A DNA stretch of 64,000 bases, taken from NCBI GenBank assembly GCA_048213135.1, contig PS015078.1, forward strand, positions 72,329 through 136,328. The letters run 5' to 3'. This document shows positions 10,983 through 23,182 of this stretch, in pieces. Position numbers and translations under genes: made by a program. This DNA comes from Reclinomonas americana ATCC 50394. Lineage: Eukaryota > Jakobida > Jakobea > Jakobida. The notes under the pieces are model-generated. The model was not told the DNA's origin. It did not search any database and saw only the letters and a program-made list of their open reading frames with translations. Each line of letters starts with the position of its first letter. The stretch's first letter is position 1.

Positions 10983-13900
10983 TTACACAAACTTGTAGAC
11001 CTCGATCTTGAGGATCTCGAAATGCTGCACCTCACACAGCGGATCGTTTGCGAACGTCTCCGACGCAAACGTCGCGCCATTGGTGAGTGTGCCCTCAATT
11101 CGGAGCGCCGGACCAGCACTATTTGGAGCACATGAATGAGTAAACTCTGCAAACAGCATGACAAGGCATGCGCTCGCATTCACGACGAACCCGCCACCGC
11201 CAATGGTGATCGCCTCGTTGGTCCCCATCATGAAAAAGTCATTGGCATCGGCTCGTGGAACTTGGGCCATCGCACTCAACGACGTAGACCGAGCGGCTGT
11301 CAGAGGACCGAGAGTACCCAGCGAAGCGGAGACATCGGGGGAAGGAGGTGGACCGCTCCTGCCGGCCAGCACTGGTGTTGCGTTGGGTGAATGATTTGGG
11401 GTATCTGCTTCGACGATGCAATGTCAATCACCAGCCCCTGCACACACTTGTCACCCCACTCAATGTGCACGCACTTTGTGCCTGGTACTGTGCCCACCGC
11501 CACACACGTTCCTGTCCAGGAGGATGCAATGTGAAGACAAATGTCTCTGCAGTTCCGTAGTAGGCAAACGATCGCCGCAGGTTGGAGGACAAGAAAGCAC
11601 CGAGAGCCTGCGTGCACATGTGTTCAGAACGAGAGCAGCCGCATACACATCAACCTCAGTAACATGGAGGACACGCAGACGTAACGTAGGTCTTTCCAAT
11701 GCTCCTTCTCTCTGCTTTCGGTGCTTCCGATGCGGACGCGCCTGCAAGGAATCACGTGAGCACACACATCAGGGGTGAGTACTGACTGTCAACGGCGGCG
11801 AGCTCACCGGCAGCAGCACTCGGAGGGGCGGCGGCTGTCATTACGGGGGACGGTTGCTGCAAGGCCTGTTTCGAGCACACTTGCAGGAGAAGCAGACATG
11901 GGCCGTCACCGGCCACTTCGGAAAGGTGATACACAGTGGCCAGCGAGTAGCCATCACGTCCTGAAGCATACATGAGACGCATGTCGCGAATCTGCAGCCT
12001 TCGCGGTAGCCAACTCCACAGGATCTCCATCTGAGGAAAGCATAGAAAGGCAGAAAGAAGAGTCAGCAGCGTCTCTCGCCGACATTTCTGCAAAGAAGGA
12101 AACCGCACGTTTGCCTCCGAGGCTATCTGCGTGGGCACATCCAGCTGCGGTCGGTAGTACACAAAGCTCGCAGCAACCGTGTCCGCTCGCGACAGCAGTG
12201 GCATGGAATCACGCACTTCGTTCTCCAGATTGTCCAACTGCTTTCGACTAACCGGCACTTTAAAGGCCGTCTACAACACAACAGACCCATGAGGACGACA
12301 GAGAGGTAGCGCTCGACAGACAGGCGGGCACACACCTTGGCCAGTGTGTCGGGGTCAGTGGCATCGACTGCCAAGTCAGCCAGCAGGCGCTTGAACTCGG
12401 CAGCCGATTTGGTCTTCAGCAACACCGAAGAGTGGATCTTGAACAGAGCAAATGTGTATCTGCATCACGACCACCACGGTGAGAAAAGCTCACAGCAGCG
12501 GATGCACCTGGGAACTGTGCTCACCGTGCAAGCACTTTTCGACCCTCGTGCAAGAACGCGTCAAACAACCGTAGAGTGCACTGGAATGAAATGTGGCTGA
12601 CAAACATCCGCTCGAACCAGCCGGTGATGATCTCCTCAAACTCGACACGCAAACTTGCCGCATGTGAGAACCGTCAAAGGGGGAAGGAGTCAAGGAGACG
12701 CACGACAGGATACAGCAAAAACACACGGAGGGACGGTCGGCAAATAGAAAGGATATGTCTTGCCAGATCCGGAATCTTGCGCCGCACAACCTCTCCGCAC
12801 ACCGTCACCCACAACCTCTGCGACGTCAGCGAGTTTCGATAGTACCATTGCAAGGCTCGACTCTTCTCCAGCAGCGCGCATGCCGCATAGAATGCGTCAG
12901 TCTCCTCCAAGTAAATCAGCAGTAAACAAACTGTGCGTGATACGGGTCAATGCACAAACGCCTGAAGAAGCCGAGAAGAACCAAGCACACAACTCGTGTC
13001 CGGCAGCGCTGGGCAATAGTCGTAGCCCGTAAAGTGTTGCGATAACATGCATAGAATGCGTTTCACCGCCGCGACACCACGAGCATTCAACAAGTGTTGC
13101 TGCGGCAGGAACTTGCCTCCGAACTCGGGGAACACGCGAGGGATCTGGGTCTGTTGAACGAGGAGCACTTGTGTGAGTACCCAGCGTGCGGGAAGCGAAA
13201 GAGAAACTCGCACACACCGATGGCGTGTTTCCCTTGGCGTTCGCGCCCCACGTGGCAAGCGAGACTCTGGCGTACAATTGCGGCTTGGTGGTTTGCAACT
13301 GGTCGGCACCCGACAAGCACTTGTATACTGCGCCGCGATGCCGCCCAGGTACTCCACGCCTGATGAGATTCTTCAGCGGCTTGGTGACCTCGGCGGCTGT
13401 GTGTGGCACCTTGGCCTGACTCCATTGCACATCGCGCCCAGCCTGCAAGGACGTGTTGGTGTGAGAGAGGAGAATGGCGACGCCACGCGGGCATCACACA
13501 CAAACCGCTGTGCTCTGGCTCTCCTGCTCGATAAGCGACGTGATAACACTCGGGTCAACATTCGAAGAACATTCGCTGCGGCAGTTGAAATATGGGTGAG
13601 AGGTCGGTGAAGAGCAGCGGCAGGAGATGGAGGGGGGAGGTACGTACATGGGCTGTGATGCCGACACGGCGGCATGGTCCACAATCTCGAAGGCGCCAGA
13701 TGCCCTTGATGGCTCGTCGACCAACACGAAATCATCCAATGCCGACGAGGCGTGCATCTCTGGCATGGCCACCTGTACCACGATCCACGTCTCGTAGCGC
13801 AGAATTACAAAGTGCTTGGGAATGGCAGAGCTGCCCATGGAACCGGCACCTGCGCGACACCGCCGCGCCGTCAGCGTGAGACAAGACTTACACATACTCG

Positions 13901-14459
13901 CAGATGACCGGTACGCAACGAACGGATCGGCGATCGCCGGCCTGAGCGCGCACCATGTGCTCATGGACGCGTACTTCAGTCTCCTCCAGTGGAAACGTGT
14001 ACTTTTCCCGCAACGAAACAAAGCCGCCGAGATGCGAATCATAGACACGTGCCGTCGTCCACACGTTCTCGTGCACGTCGGGCACGAGGTTCTCCACACC
14101 AAGCATGGCCCCGACCGCCGACACCGACAGCGTAATCGAACACGACGTGTACCGCACCACGCGTTCGAACTGCAACATCACATGCAAAATGCACGGCGTG
14201 GTGACCTTCCCGGTCGCATCCGGCTCCCACACCAGCGGGAACTCGAGCTACGCGACGCAGATGAGCGCCTCGGGCAACCTAACGCACGCACGCACGCACG
14301 CAAGCCAAACGAAACCTCTCGATCCGACGCCACATTAGGCCGCGCCATCTTGTACTTATCCAGCCGCATGTCGTGAATCACCAAGCCCTGCAGGAAGTGC
14401 ACCGGGCACGAATCGCCGGCGAGAAACGACAGCAACTCCTCCACACTGAATGATGACAT
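10983..14459 (-). CDS. TBC and TLDc domain protein (TBC1D24-like)
   Basis: A long multi-exon gene. The start at 14459 gives 'MSSFSVEELLSFLAG...', followed by an N-terminal region of unknown fold (about 14450-13600, including 'VWEPDATGKVTTPCILHVM' and 'IPKHFVILRYETWIVVQVAM'). A TBC (Rab-GAP) domain follows, read from 'LIRRGVPGRHRGAVYKCL', 'QIPRVFPEFGGKF', 'AAVKRILCML...GYDYCPALPD' and, near 12500, 'FLHEGRKVLARY'. The 'Y-CPALPD' form is characteristic of TBC1D24. The C-terminal TLDc domain is clear: 'RDMRLMYASGRDGYSLATVY', 'ALGAFLSSNLRRSFAYYGTA' then 'ETFVFTL', 'NDFFMMGTNEAITIGGGG', 'ETFANDPLC...FEILKIEVY'. TBC-TLDc proteins act in vesicle traffic and oxidative stress resistance. The catalytic Arg/Gln fingers of the TBC domain were not located, so GAP activity is uncertain. 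The stop is at 10983-10985. Confidence 0.77.
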
Positions 14460-14838
14460 ATCAATGAGAAGAAAAGTTCTAATGCATTCAACGCATTGGT
14501 GGAGGCGAAAAGCAATGTGTATCTGTGCGTGTGCGTGTGTGTGTGCGTGTGTGTGTTGTGCGCGCTGTGTGCGTGTGAGTCAGCAACACACACACACACA
14601 CTCTCTCTCTCTCTCTCCTCTCACACACATGCGCATCAGCAGTGCACATTGATGCGCATACTCATGTGTGCGCGTGTGTGCGTATGTGTGTGCGCGTGAG
14701 TGTGTCAATGAAGACGCAACGTGATTGTGTCTGTGCCCATGGAGATCACCATCACTTTGGCATTGCTCTCGCTCTCCTCCTCCATCCAGTAGCGCACATG
14801 AACAGGGCCTTCCATCCTCGCACAGAACTCTCGCACAC

Positions 14839-14873
<35 letters not shown>

Positions 14874-14984
14874 GGCGGGAGAGAGAGAAGGGACTCACAC
14901 ACTCACACTCCTCACTCAACACACTGACAAGAGCAAAGGATCTGATGCACAAGAAATTTCACGATCACTCTGTGCTTTTCTCAC
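14460..14984. repeat. Microsatellite-rich divergent spacer
   Basis: This 525-bp spacer lies between two divergent genes. It holds an interrupted GT tract (about 14524-14580), a CA then CT tract (about 14587-14615), more GT-rich sequence to about 14705, and a pure GA tract (about 14842-14870). No coding signal is credible in it. It must contain the promoters of the TBC-TLDc and epimerase genes. Confidence 0.8.
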
Positions 14985-16412
14985 ATGACAGCGACGAGAC
15001 TTGCGTTGGTCACTGGAGGTGCAGGTCCGTCTCCTTCCTTCTATCCTTCCACCTCTTTATCTCCCTCACTGCCTCTCAGGATTCATCGGCAGTCACATTG
15101 TGGAGACACTCTTGCAGGATCCATTGTGGAGGTCTTTTCCTCCCCTTTTTCCCCTGTTTTCGTGTGCACGTCTCATGTGCTTTGATAGAGTACGTGTGTT
15201 GGATGACTTGTCGACGGGTAGCTTGGATAACCTCGCGCATGTGATGGTGTGTATTCTCCCGATCGCATCGCGACACAGCGTGTCTGCTCACTCTGTCAAA
15301 GGAGCGAGTGGAGTTCATCAAGGGTGATGTGACAGTGGCGGAGGATGTGGAGGCGGCGTTGCGCGATGGTGTGCACTTTGTGTTTCACACTGCAGGTCAG
15401 TCAGTGAGCGACCGTCTTGCAAAAGCGATCTGTTGGGAGTGACCGCGTGACTTGCAGCGGCCATCTCGGTGCCTGAGAGCATGAGCGATCCGGCCAGTTT
15501 CGTGCCTTGCCTGCATCGCCAACAGTCGCCTGCCTTCGCTCGCTGAGCGCTTTTTTTGTTTCGCGTGCAGAGTATGTGAAGCAGAACTCGCTGGGCACGT
15601 TGACGCTGCTGGAGGCGTGTCGACGATGTGGCACCGTGCAGCGAGTGGTGCTGTCGTCGACGGCGGCCATTTACGGTGGCGATGACTCGTTCATGGGCGT
15701 CGATGGGTGGACCGAGGACGCGGCCTTTCGCGGTGCCAGTCCGTACGCACTCTCCAAATTCGATGGCGAGTTCTACGCGCTGAAGCTGTTCTCGGCGGCC
15801 GACGCCAGCGGATCGACGATGACGGCCGTGTGTCTGCGCTACTTTAATGTGTTTGGCGAGCGACAGAACCCGCACTCGGCGTATGCGGCGGCGATTCCGC
15901 TCTTTGTGCAGCGTGCGTTGGCGAACGAGCCCATCTCCGTGTTTGGCGACGGCGAACAGACGCGTGACTTTGTGTATGTGCGCGATGTGGCCAGCGTTGC
16001 GTCTTTAGTCGTCGTGGTGCCACGCGCAGCATGTCTCGCTCATGCGCGTGCAAGCAGGCCAATGTTTATGTGGCGCTGCACGGCGATTGCGTGCCGCCCG
16101 GCGTCTACAATGTCGGCTACGGCCAGTCCATCACCATCAACCAGCTGGCGGCGCGTATCATTGGCGCACTGTCGTCCACGAGGTGAGCTGAATTAAGTGT
16201 GCCACACACACAAACCGGCGTGCGATTTGATTACCAACCAATCACGAACCTCATCCAGCACCATTGTACACGCGGACGCGCGTCCGGGCGACGTAAAACA
16301 CTCCATGGCCTGCGTGCATCGTCTCCTCTCATGTGGCTGGCAACCGAAATGGGATCTCGACAGCGGTTTGCAACAGACGCTGTCGTTTGCGCGAAAAACG
16401 AGTGGCGAATGA
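14985..16412 (+). CDS. NAD-dependent sugar-nucleotide 4-epimerase (GalE/WbpP-like extended SDR)
   Basis: An extended short-chain dehydrogenase that interconverts UDP-sugars. Exon 1 encodes 'MTATRLALVTGGAG', and the Rossmann glycine loop is completed by the next exon ('FIGSHIVETLLQ'), so an intron splits the NAD motif. Later exons give 'VRVLDDLSTGSLDNLAHV', 'EFIKGDVT...DGVHFVFHTA', 'AAISVPESMSDPASF' and a long exon with 'RVVLSSTAAIYGGD'. The catalytic Tyr-x3-Lys is in 'SPYALSKFDGEFYALKLF'. 'RYFNVFGERQNPHSAYAAAI' and 'SVFGDGEQTRDFVYVRDV' follow. The 'FG-RQ-P-S-YAA-IP' pattern favours the UDP-N-acetylglucosamine 4-epimerase (WbpP/Gne) subgroup over plain GalE, but substrate cannot be settled by eye. 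The stop is at 16410-16412. The catalytic residues are intact. Confidence 0.85.
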
Positions 16413-16502
16413 ATGGCCCCACCGTCAATGATGCACCCACGTGACACCCACCAAACACAAAAGAAAAACGATCAACTCAGCGTGGAGGCCACCACGACAC
16501 AC

Positions 16503-18132
16503 ATGCAGCGCAGCAGCTCGGCCAGTGCCGGCGCACAGCGCGTGCTGCTCAACAATGCCTCGGTTTGTGCGACTCGTCGAGTATGTCAGGGTGCGGGAAA
16601 TGAGTTCTCACACTCACACTCACTCTCACTGGCACAGCTTTCGCGTCGTGTGGTCACTGTGCCACCCATTGAGCCACCCTCACCAGCATCATTATCGTCA
16701 CTGCCATCGGCGTCGGGAGTGGGGCCTGCTACGCGCGTCCAGCCCTCATCGTTACGTCGCATATACATTGCGTGTTGCTCTCACACTCACTCACACTCTC
16801 ATCAGGCGGAGACTATCGTCGGCCAGTGTGTTGACCCCGGTGAATCACCACGTGCAGCGACTGCCGAGTGTGGGCGCCGACAGTGGCGACCTTGATTCGA
16901 AGCCGCGGGCGGTTCGTTCGGTCCCTCGTCGCACAATCTCTTATCACTCACTCACTGACACACAGGTGTCGGCTGCTGCGGCCAGCAATGCGGCACGTAT
17001 ATGGATGAGGTCGCGAGGATCCGGAGGAGGGAAATCGAATGCGGACGAGCGTCCGGATTCATGGCCGCAGGTGTGGGAGGTCGACGAGGAACAGCAGCAG
17101 CCGCAGCAGCCGCCGTCGTCGTCGTCATCGCAACGGCCGCGACACAGAAAGACCCCGTCGATTGGTGCTGTTCATATCGTGTATGATGAGCAGCGGCAGC
17201 GGCTGTCGGCATTGGAGCGACAGCCGGTGCTGGCAACGCCTATCCTCCGCGCCGGTGGTTCGCGCTCGTACTCGTTGTCGCCGACTCCGCCGAGCCGGTC
17301 GCGACCTATTCTTGTGTCGCCCTCGTCGCCGATGGCCACCGACGGTGCTGCAACCAGTGCGAGTGTGGACGCCATGGGGAGTCCGAGTCCGCGCGTGTCG
17401 TCGCCGCCGTCGCCGGTGGTGTCGGCGAGCTCACCAGTGATCCCCGCCGCCGCCGCTGCCACCACTGCCACACCAGCGACGCTCGCACCGCCCGCAGCAC
17501 AGCGCCAGCGACGCTCCTCTGCCTCACCAGTGCCGCTGGTGCGCAGGCTGGCCATGAGCTCACCGGCCTCATTACAGCAACAACAACAACAGCAGCTGTC
17601 GTCGCTGCTGCTGATTGGTGGTGCTGGTCGCGCACCAGCAGTGCAAACACATGTGGTAGGTGGTGCACCTGGTTGCTTGTGCCCCGCCCACTACGTCTCA
17701 CATACCCACCTCCTATTCCCTCACAGCACGCGGTCAAGCAGGCCGACACGGCGATTGTCATGCTCAGAAGGCGACAGCAGGGCGCCATCTCACCCTTGTT
17801 GCGCACCGATTCTTCTTCCGCTTATCCCTCTATCTGCATAGCTCACCCTGCAGCGCAGAATGGAGGGCTCTGTACCTTCGGCACCGCACCACATTTTCAT
17901 CGGCGACATGGAGGCCTTCCGTTCGTTGAACTTGTCGCCATCCGCGGTTGAGCGATCACCGCCAGGTGTGTCACCTTTCCTTTTCCCCCTCTCTTCTTGT
18001 TCACACTAATTGTCTCTGCAGAGGTGCCAGCAAGCCGAGGACGTGTGCGCTTCGCCGCTGTCCACGAAGAGGGAATCAATCAGCGCCTGGCCGGCTTGCG
18101 TCCACCAGCATTGATACGCAGTGCGGTGCGAT
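16503..18132 (+). CDS. Ser/Pro-rich disordered protein with C-terminal RVxF motif
   Basis: The family is not recognised. The likely start at 16503 gives 'MQRSSSASAGAQRVLLNNAS'. Following exons are rich in Ser, Pro, Ala and Arg, with 'SPTPPSRSRPILVSPSSP', 'SPSPRVSSPPSP' and a Gln run, and many SP/TP sites. A more ordered piece reads 'RKTPSIGAVHIVYDEQRQRL'. After an intron ending near 17850 the last exons read 'MEGSVPSAPHHIFIGDMEAF' and then 'ASRGRVRFAAVHEEGINQRL', stopping at 18130-18132. The RVRF tetrapeptide matches the protein phosphatase 1 docking consensus, suggesting a PP1 regulatory or scaffolding protein; that is inference. The exon/intron arrangement around 17640-17850 is uncertain. 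The gene starts 90 bp after the epimerase stop. Confidence 0.5.
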
Positions 18133-18217
18133 AGCGCCGGGAGGATGCCAACTTGTACGTGTAATAATAATGATATCGTGCAAGACTTGAAAAAAATGTA
18201 AGCGTACTGTTTCAATT

Positions 18218-21200
18218 TCATGGTGCACCGCCTCCGCCCATACCACTGGCGCGCGCCCGTTGTGCTGCCGCGGCAGCTGCCTGCTTGATTTTCGTGGCAT
18301 CGCGCTTGCTGAAGTTCTTCACCCTGCGTCCAGCACCGACAAGGATGAGCTCGGCCATGACTTGCAAAAATCACATGCAGGCACGCAACTTGTCGACCAC
18401 GGTGGTAAAAAGATGCTCCAGTCGCTCGTTGTGAGCAAACTCGCTTCCAGTAGACACTGCCTTCTCTTCGATTCCCGCCAGGCCACCGTCGGCCGTCAAA
18501 ATGTCCATCACCAGGCGCAACTCGGAGAAAAGGTCCTGGCAGTTGGTGGGGAGACCAATGGCGAAGAACTCGACCAGACCGAGATCCTGCGTGAAATTGA
18601 CCAGGCCTTGCAAGTTGACCGAGCGCGGCGCAGTGACCACATCCTGTGTGCGTGTCAGTGGGAGAGTCAAAGAATGACCTGCGCTCTCCGAAGTAAACAC
18701 ACCATGAGTTTGTTGGCAACATGCTGCAGGGTCTTGAGTTGCAGGTGCTCCAGCACCACTGCCGGCACATCAGTCATCGAGACAAATGTCAGTTGCAGGA
18801 AGCGTAGCAGCTCCTGCACCCAGTGGCCAGGTTCGTCGGCCAGACGAGTTGGTAGCCTATGGCACACACAGTGAGACGATGCAGACGGCAAGGCCCCTCC
18901 TTACACATGCGCACCACACAATGTCGGCCGTGGCCGACATGATTTGGTCGACTCGGTGCACGACCGAGCGCAGAATCAGCTCCTGACCGCGGTTGCGGGC
19001 GCCAATGAGCTGCTCCCGGCACAGTTCGAGGAAGCGCACACGCTCGGCAGCCGGCGTGCTGTGAGCATACACGCACCATTCAGCTGGTCGCCTCTCACAA
19101 GAAGTGCAACGAATGACTCACATTTGTCGGAACTGCGACTCGGCTTGTCGCGCAAAGGTCTCCTGCTCAAACACGTCGCAGGCGAAGCGCACGTATTCGA
19201 CGTCGACACAGAGTTGCGCCGACTGCTCGATCGAGTCCACCGGCATCTCGGTCATCTGGCGCTGGATCACGCTGACCATACAGCGCACCAGATCCACCAC
19301 TCCCTTCTTCACAGCATCGTTCATCTCCGGCAGATGCAGCGTGAAGCGAATGTACGAGTCGATGAACTGCTGCACGACTTGACAGAGCGCCGGCACTGCA
19401 TTGGAGAATGGTAGCCGCACTGGATATCTGCAAGACGACGATTCAGAGGGGAGAGAGAGGATGAGTGAAGCGCGTGTGGGTGAAACCCACCGTTTCGGCG
19501 CCGAGTTGAACGAGTCGGGCAGGATCTGTTGCAGCTTGCGGTCTTGAATGATCTCACGGAACTCGGTCGCGCTGGAGACGCTGAGTGCTTCGAATTTCTT
19601 TGGTGACAACGCCTGTATCCATGCATTGTGCAAGTCGTTAGCAACACGAGAGAGACGCACGTCGCGAAAAGCATCTCTCCTACCTCGTCCACTTTCTCCA
19701 GCGCCTTTTGCAGCAGCACCTTGTCGAACTGGTCGCGTGCCGACTCAATATACTCGAGCAAAATGGCCACGTTGAGGTCGTACTGCTGCATCGTAAAGGT
19801 GAACGACATGAAAATGTCCTTCAGGTCGATGAAATTGCCCGGATCCCTAATGTTGCCAAACTGCGTGTCCATGAAGCCACGTAGCAGCCGCGACGCTTCC
19901 TCCCACATGCCGGCCACCTCCACAGCGGAGATGAGGCCGCCGGTCGTGCGCAGCGCCTCTGACTCCACGACAAAGTGACCGGCCACTCGCTGCAGGTAGT
20001 CCTCCGACACGGCAAGGATCAGCTCGTCGCCCTTGAGTGCATTGCCGTCTGTGCCACACATAATCGATGAGCAAATGAAACACCGTAGAGACATGTGGAC
20101 AAGCATGACACCTTCGGCGACGGGCACAATGTTGCTGCCGCCTCCGAGGACATTCGGCGAGGCCTCGGCTTTCTTCATGTCGTGCGTGAGTTGTACCTGC
20201 GGCAGCGGCGGCGGACGTGTGAAGCAGCATCGACGAGTGCGTCACGGAGAAGACCAACAACGTACCCGCCGGTTGCCGGTATAGTACGCCTTGAACTCGG
20301 TGACAGCATCGAGCTGCACGTAAATCTGCGCGCACAAGTACAGCGGCGAGAAATCGACTCCCAGCGAGGAGACGACATTTTCTGTTGAATAACGCAGGTT
20401 CAGCACACAGGCGAGCGTGTGTGAAGCGACAAGAACAGCACATCACCTCTGTCGGCGTCCCATTGCGACACTGCCGCTCCCGGTCGTGGTCGGAAACTGG
20501 CTCCAGATCCGCCGGCTGCGGCGGCAGCGCCTGACGTGGCACCCACGCTGTCCTCGGTCTCCTGCAGCACACGAAAAGAACAGCAGGTGAGTTTGACGGC
20601 GGCGAAGAATGCGCATCAGTGCTGGCCCTCTCACCTCAAACGAGAAATCACGACGGCGTCGCTCATCCTCGGCACGCAGTTTCTGGTCCACTCGCAGAAT
20701 GGCCAGTGAGCCAATCTCTCCAGCTAGTGACCGCGTTCTGCGTTCATGCAGTGCGCATGAGTGAGGAATGGCGATCGATAGCCACAACGCGCAGAGTACA
20801 ACGCACTTTTCCAGCCATCGATTGAACTTCATGGTGACCACGTGCTTGATGCGTGTGCGAATTGCCGGGAAGCGATTCACTGGGGCGTTGGCAAGTGAGC
20901 AAAAATGATCGCAACACCATGCAGATTGCACGGCTGGTACGCAACACAAGAACTTGGCGTATTCTAGCCGCCGCAATGGTGACAACTGCTCCTCCATTCG
21001 TTGCACCAACTGCACAAGAGAGTGAACAAGTGACGACAGTGAATGGACACCAACACGTGACTCACCATCAGCGCCTTGAAAAAGTGCGGTCTGAAACTGG
21101 ACTCGCCAGGCGGAGTCCGTGCGGTCGTGGTGGCCGGTGAGGCAGTTGCCACAGCGGTCGCCGCTGCACGCGCTGCTTGCCGCTTGGCATGCCTCTCACT

Positions 21201-22865
21201 GCATCGCGAGAGGTGAGGATGTGAAGAGGAGTCGAGTTGCACATATACTCACACACACTCACCCGCCACGACGAGGTCGTGAATCGGCAGACGTCGCCGT
21301 GTCCGTGGCGTCGTCAAATCGCGACGCTCGACCGGTGCCTCCCGCGCTAGCACCCCGTTCCCTCGATCGCGCGCCGAGAAGTGCCTGTCGAGTGCGCGGT
21401 CCACTGGCCATCTCCTGCCGGTGCACCTCAACTTCCCGCGTCTCGGCTTCCTCGGCCTGCCCTCAAACTGTGAGAACAGGGAGAGGCATGAAAGGGGTAT
21501 GGATATCATGCCGACGCACCTCTTGCAACAGCGTTGTGCACTTGGACGCCATGTCGGCGATCTCCTTCAAGCGCAAGATGAGAGTAAACACCTCGCGCAT
21601 GTTGTCGCGCACTTTCTTGAAAGCGACCACGGTCTTGGCCTGCAGTACATTCACGGGTCAGTGAATGTTGAAGATGGGCATGCTGTGGCGGGAAGGACAC
21701 GCACGCACCAAGTCAAGTGCCTCGGTGGCCTTCACATGCACATTGGCACGCAAATCCATCATGCGATTCCGCAGCACATCGGCATCGGCGCGCGCTGTCT
21801 TGAGCTGCGCCACCGAGCGCAAAAACTCTTCGTAGTGGTCCTTGCACAGACTCTCGATACGCACCGCCTGCTGCTCCGTGAAGGCTTTCAGTTTCGCCAG
21901 AAACGACTGCGCCTTGTGCTTGGTGATGATGGTGCGCAGCGTGCCGTACGGTTGATCGCTGCATGCCGGTGAGCGACAGGAGTGACAAAAAGGAAGGCTG
22001 GCAAGCAGCAACAACACACCTCTCCACCAGACTCGACAAGAGGTACTCATCACCCGTCTGCATCAGTCGCTCGTACTCGGTGGCGGCAGCCTGCAAGCAA
22101 GCAGCGGTAAGCGACACAATCACAAAACACAGCGACCTGCTCCACCGCACCTGCTGTCTCTCCTTTTGATCGCGCTCCTCCTGATCCTCGTCGTCATCAT
22201 CATCCCCACCCATTCGACCGCCATCCCCGTCACCATCGTCGTGGTGATCCATATCCGCAGACAGCCGCGAGGTGCCGCCATTCGCTCGCCCTCCAGAAGC
22301 ACCCGCCGCCGCAGTCGACGACGGCTGCGCATAGCTGCTCTCACCATCATCGTCCTCGTCGCCAGGTGGCCTATCCAGTGCCGTGTACACGTTTCCATCC
22401 TGTGCGACAATGAGCGACGCTCAAGCACAGCCAAAGACAACTGCGAGAGAGACACGAACATAGGCATCGGTGGGAATGGCTGCGCCGGTGTTATCCAAGT
22501 TGACATCGAAGATAATGTTGACAATGCTCTCCTTGTAGGGACTGGCCAGGCGAAACACCTTGTCCTTGACGACCAGAGCAAACTCTTCACCGCGTCGCGA
22601 TCGCAGAATGCGAGAAATGTTCTCAATCTTGAATCTGTGTGCACACACACATGCGCGACGTGTGACACACTGAGAGAGAGGCAGAGTGTGAGAGAGAGAG
22701 AGGAGGGCATCGCAACTTCCTCTTGTACTTGAAACCCTTGTTGAGGAAGAACACAGTGGTCTCCGACACCAACAGCATGCGTTCACTCCACGACGAGCCC
22801 GACATCTTGCGCACATTGCCAGAGAACATGACATAAAAGTCGCCTGTGTGCGCGTGCAAGAGAGT

Positions 22866-22896
<31 letters not shown>

Positions 22897-22988
22897 AAAA
22901 GTGTGTCTCTTGTGCGCATGCCATTCTTCTTCAGCAGCTTCTCCACTGCAGGCTCGTTGCTGAAGCCCAGCAAGTCGAGGTTTGACAT
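18218..22988 (-). CDS. SEC15: Exocyst complex subunit Sec15 (EXOC6) with N-terminal PH-like domain
   Basis: Sec15 links Rab GTPases on secretory vesicles to the exocyst tether. The body is recognisable from 'DQPYGTLRTIITKHKAQSFL', 'IESLCKDHYEEFLRSVAQLK' and 'KTVVAFKKVRDNMREVFTL' near the N-terminal coiled coil. It continues through the helical rods ('IFMSFTFTMQQYDLNVAIL', 'SATEFREIIQDRKLQQILPD', 'RLPFSNAVPALCQVVQQFID') to a C-terminal CATCHR domain ('DVPAVVLEHLQLKTLQHV', 'FTQDLGLVEFFAIGLP', 'LEHLFTTVVDKLRA'). Upstream in the same reading path, the start at 22988 ('MSNLDLLGFSNEPAVEKLL') leads to a PH/TH1-like module: 'DFYVMFSGNVRKMSGSSW', 'MLLVSETTVFFLNKGFKY', 'ISRILRSRRGEEFALVVK'. A very acidic linker (DDDDDEDQEERDQ) precedes the Sec15 body. 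Two alanine/serine-rich inserts are additional. The stop is 18218-18220. More than a dozen short introns are present. Confidence 0.8.
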
Positions 22989-23076
22989 TGAGTGTGAGTG
23001 GCTCACAGAGTGGCCCAACACAAGAAGAGTGCGCGCGAGTCTCTGTCACTGTCTGTCACTCGTCCTCTTGCAAACA

Positions 23077-23143
23077 ATGCTGACACGCGAAGTGGTTGCC
23101 GAGCACTATGTGAACTGGCTGCGGACCAGTTGCGTGCACTCTA

Positions 23144-23182
<39 letters not shown>

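Noticed and set aside
14642-15244. A coding frame rich in His-Thr and Arg-Glu dipeptides
   Set aside because: It is the translation of GT, CA and GA microsatellites in the divergent spacer.
16441-17841. One uninterrupted 466-codon Ser-rich protein
   Set aside because: The frame crosses several good introns (gt...cacag). It is open because of GC-rich composition, and the spliced path gives better continuity to the C-terminal exons.
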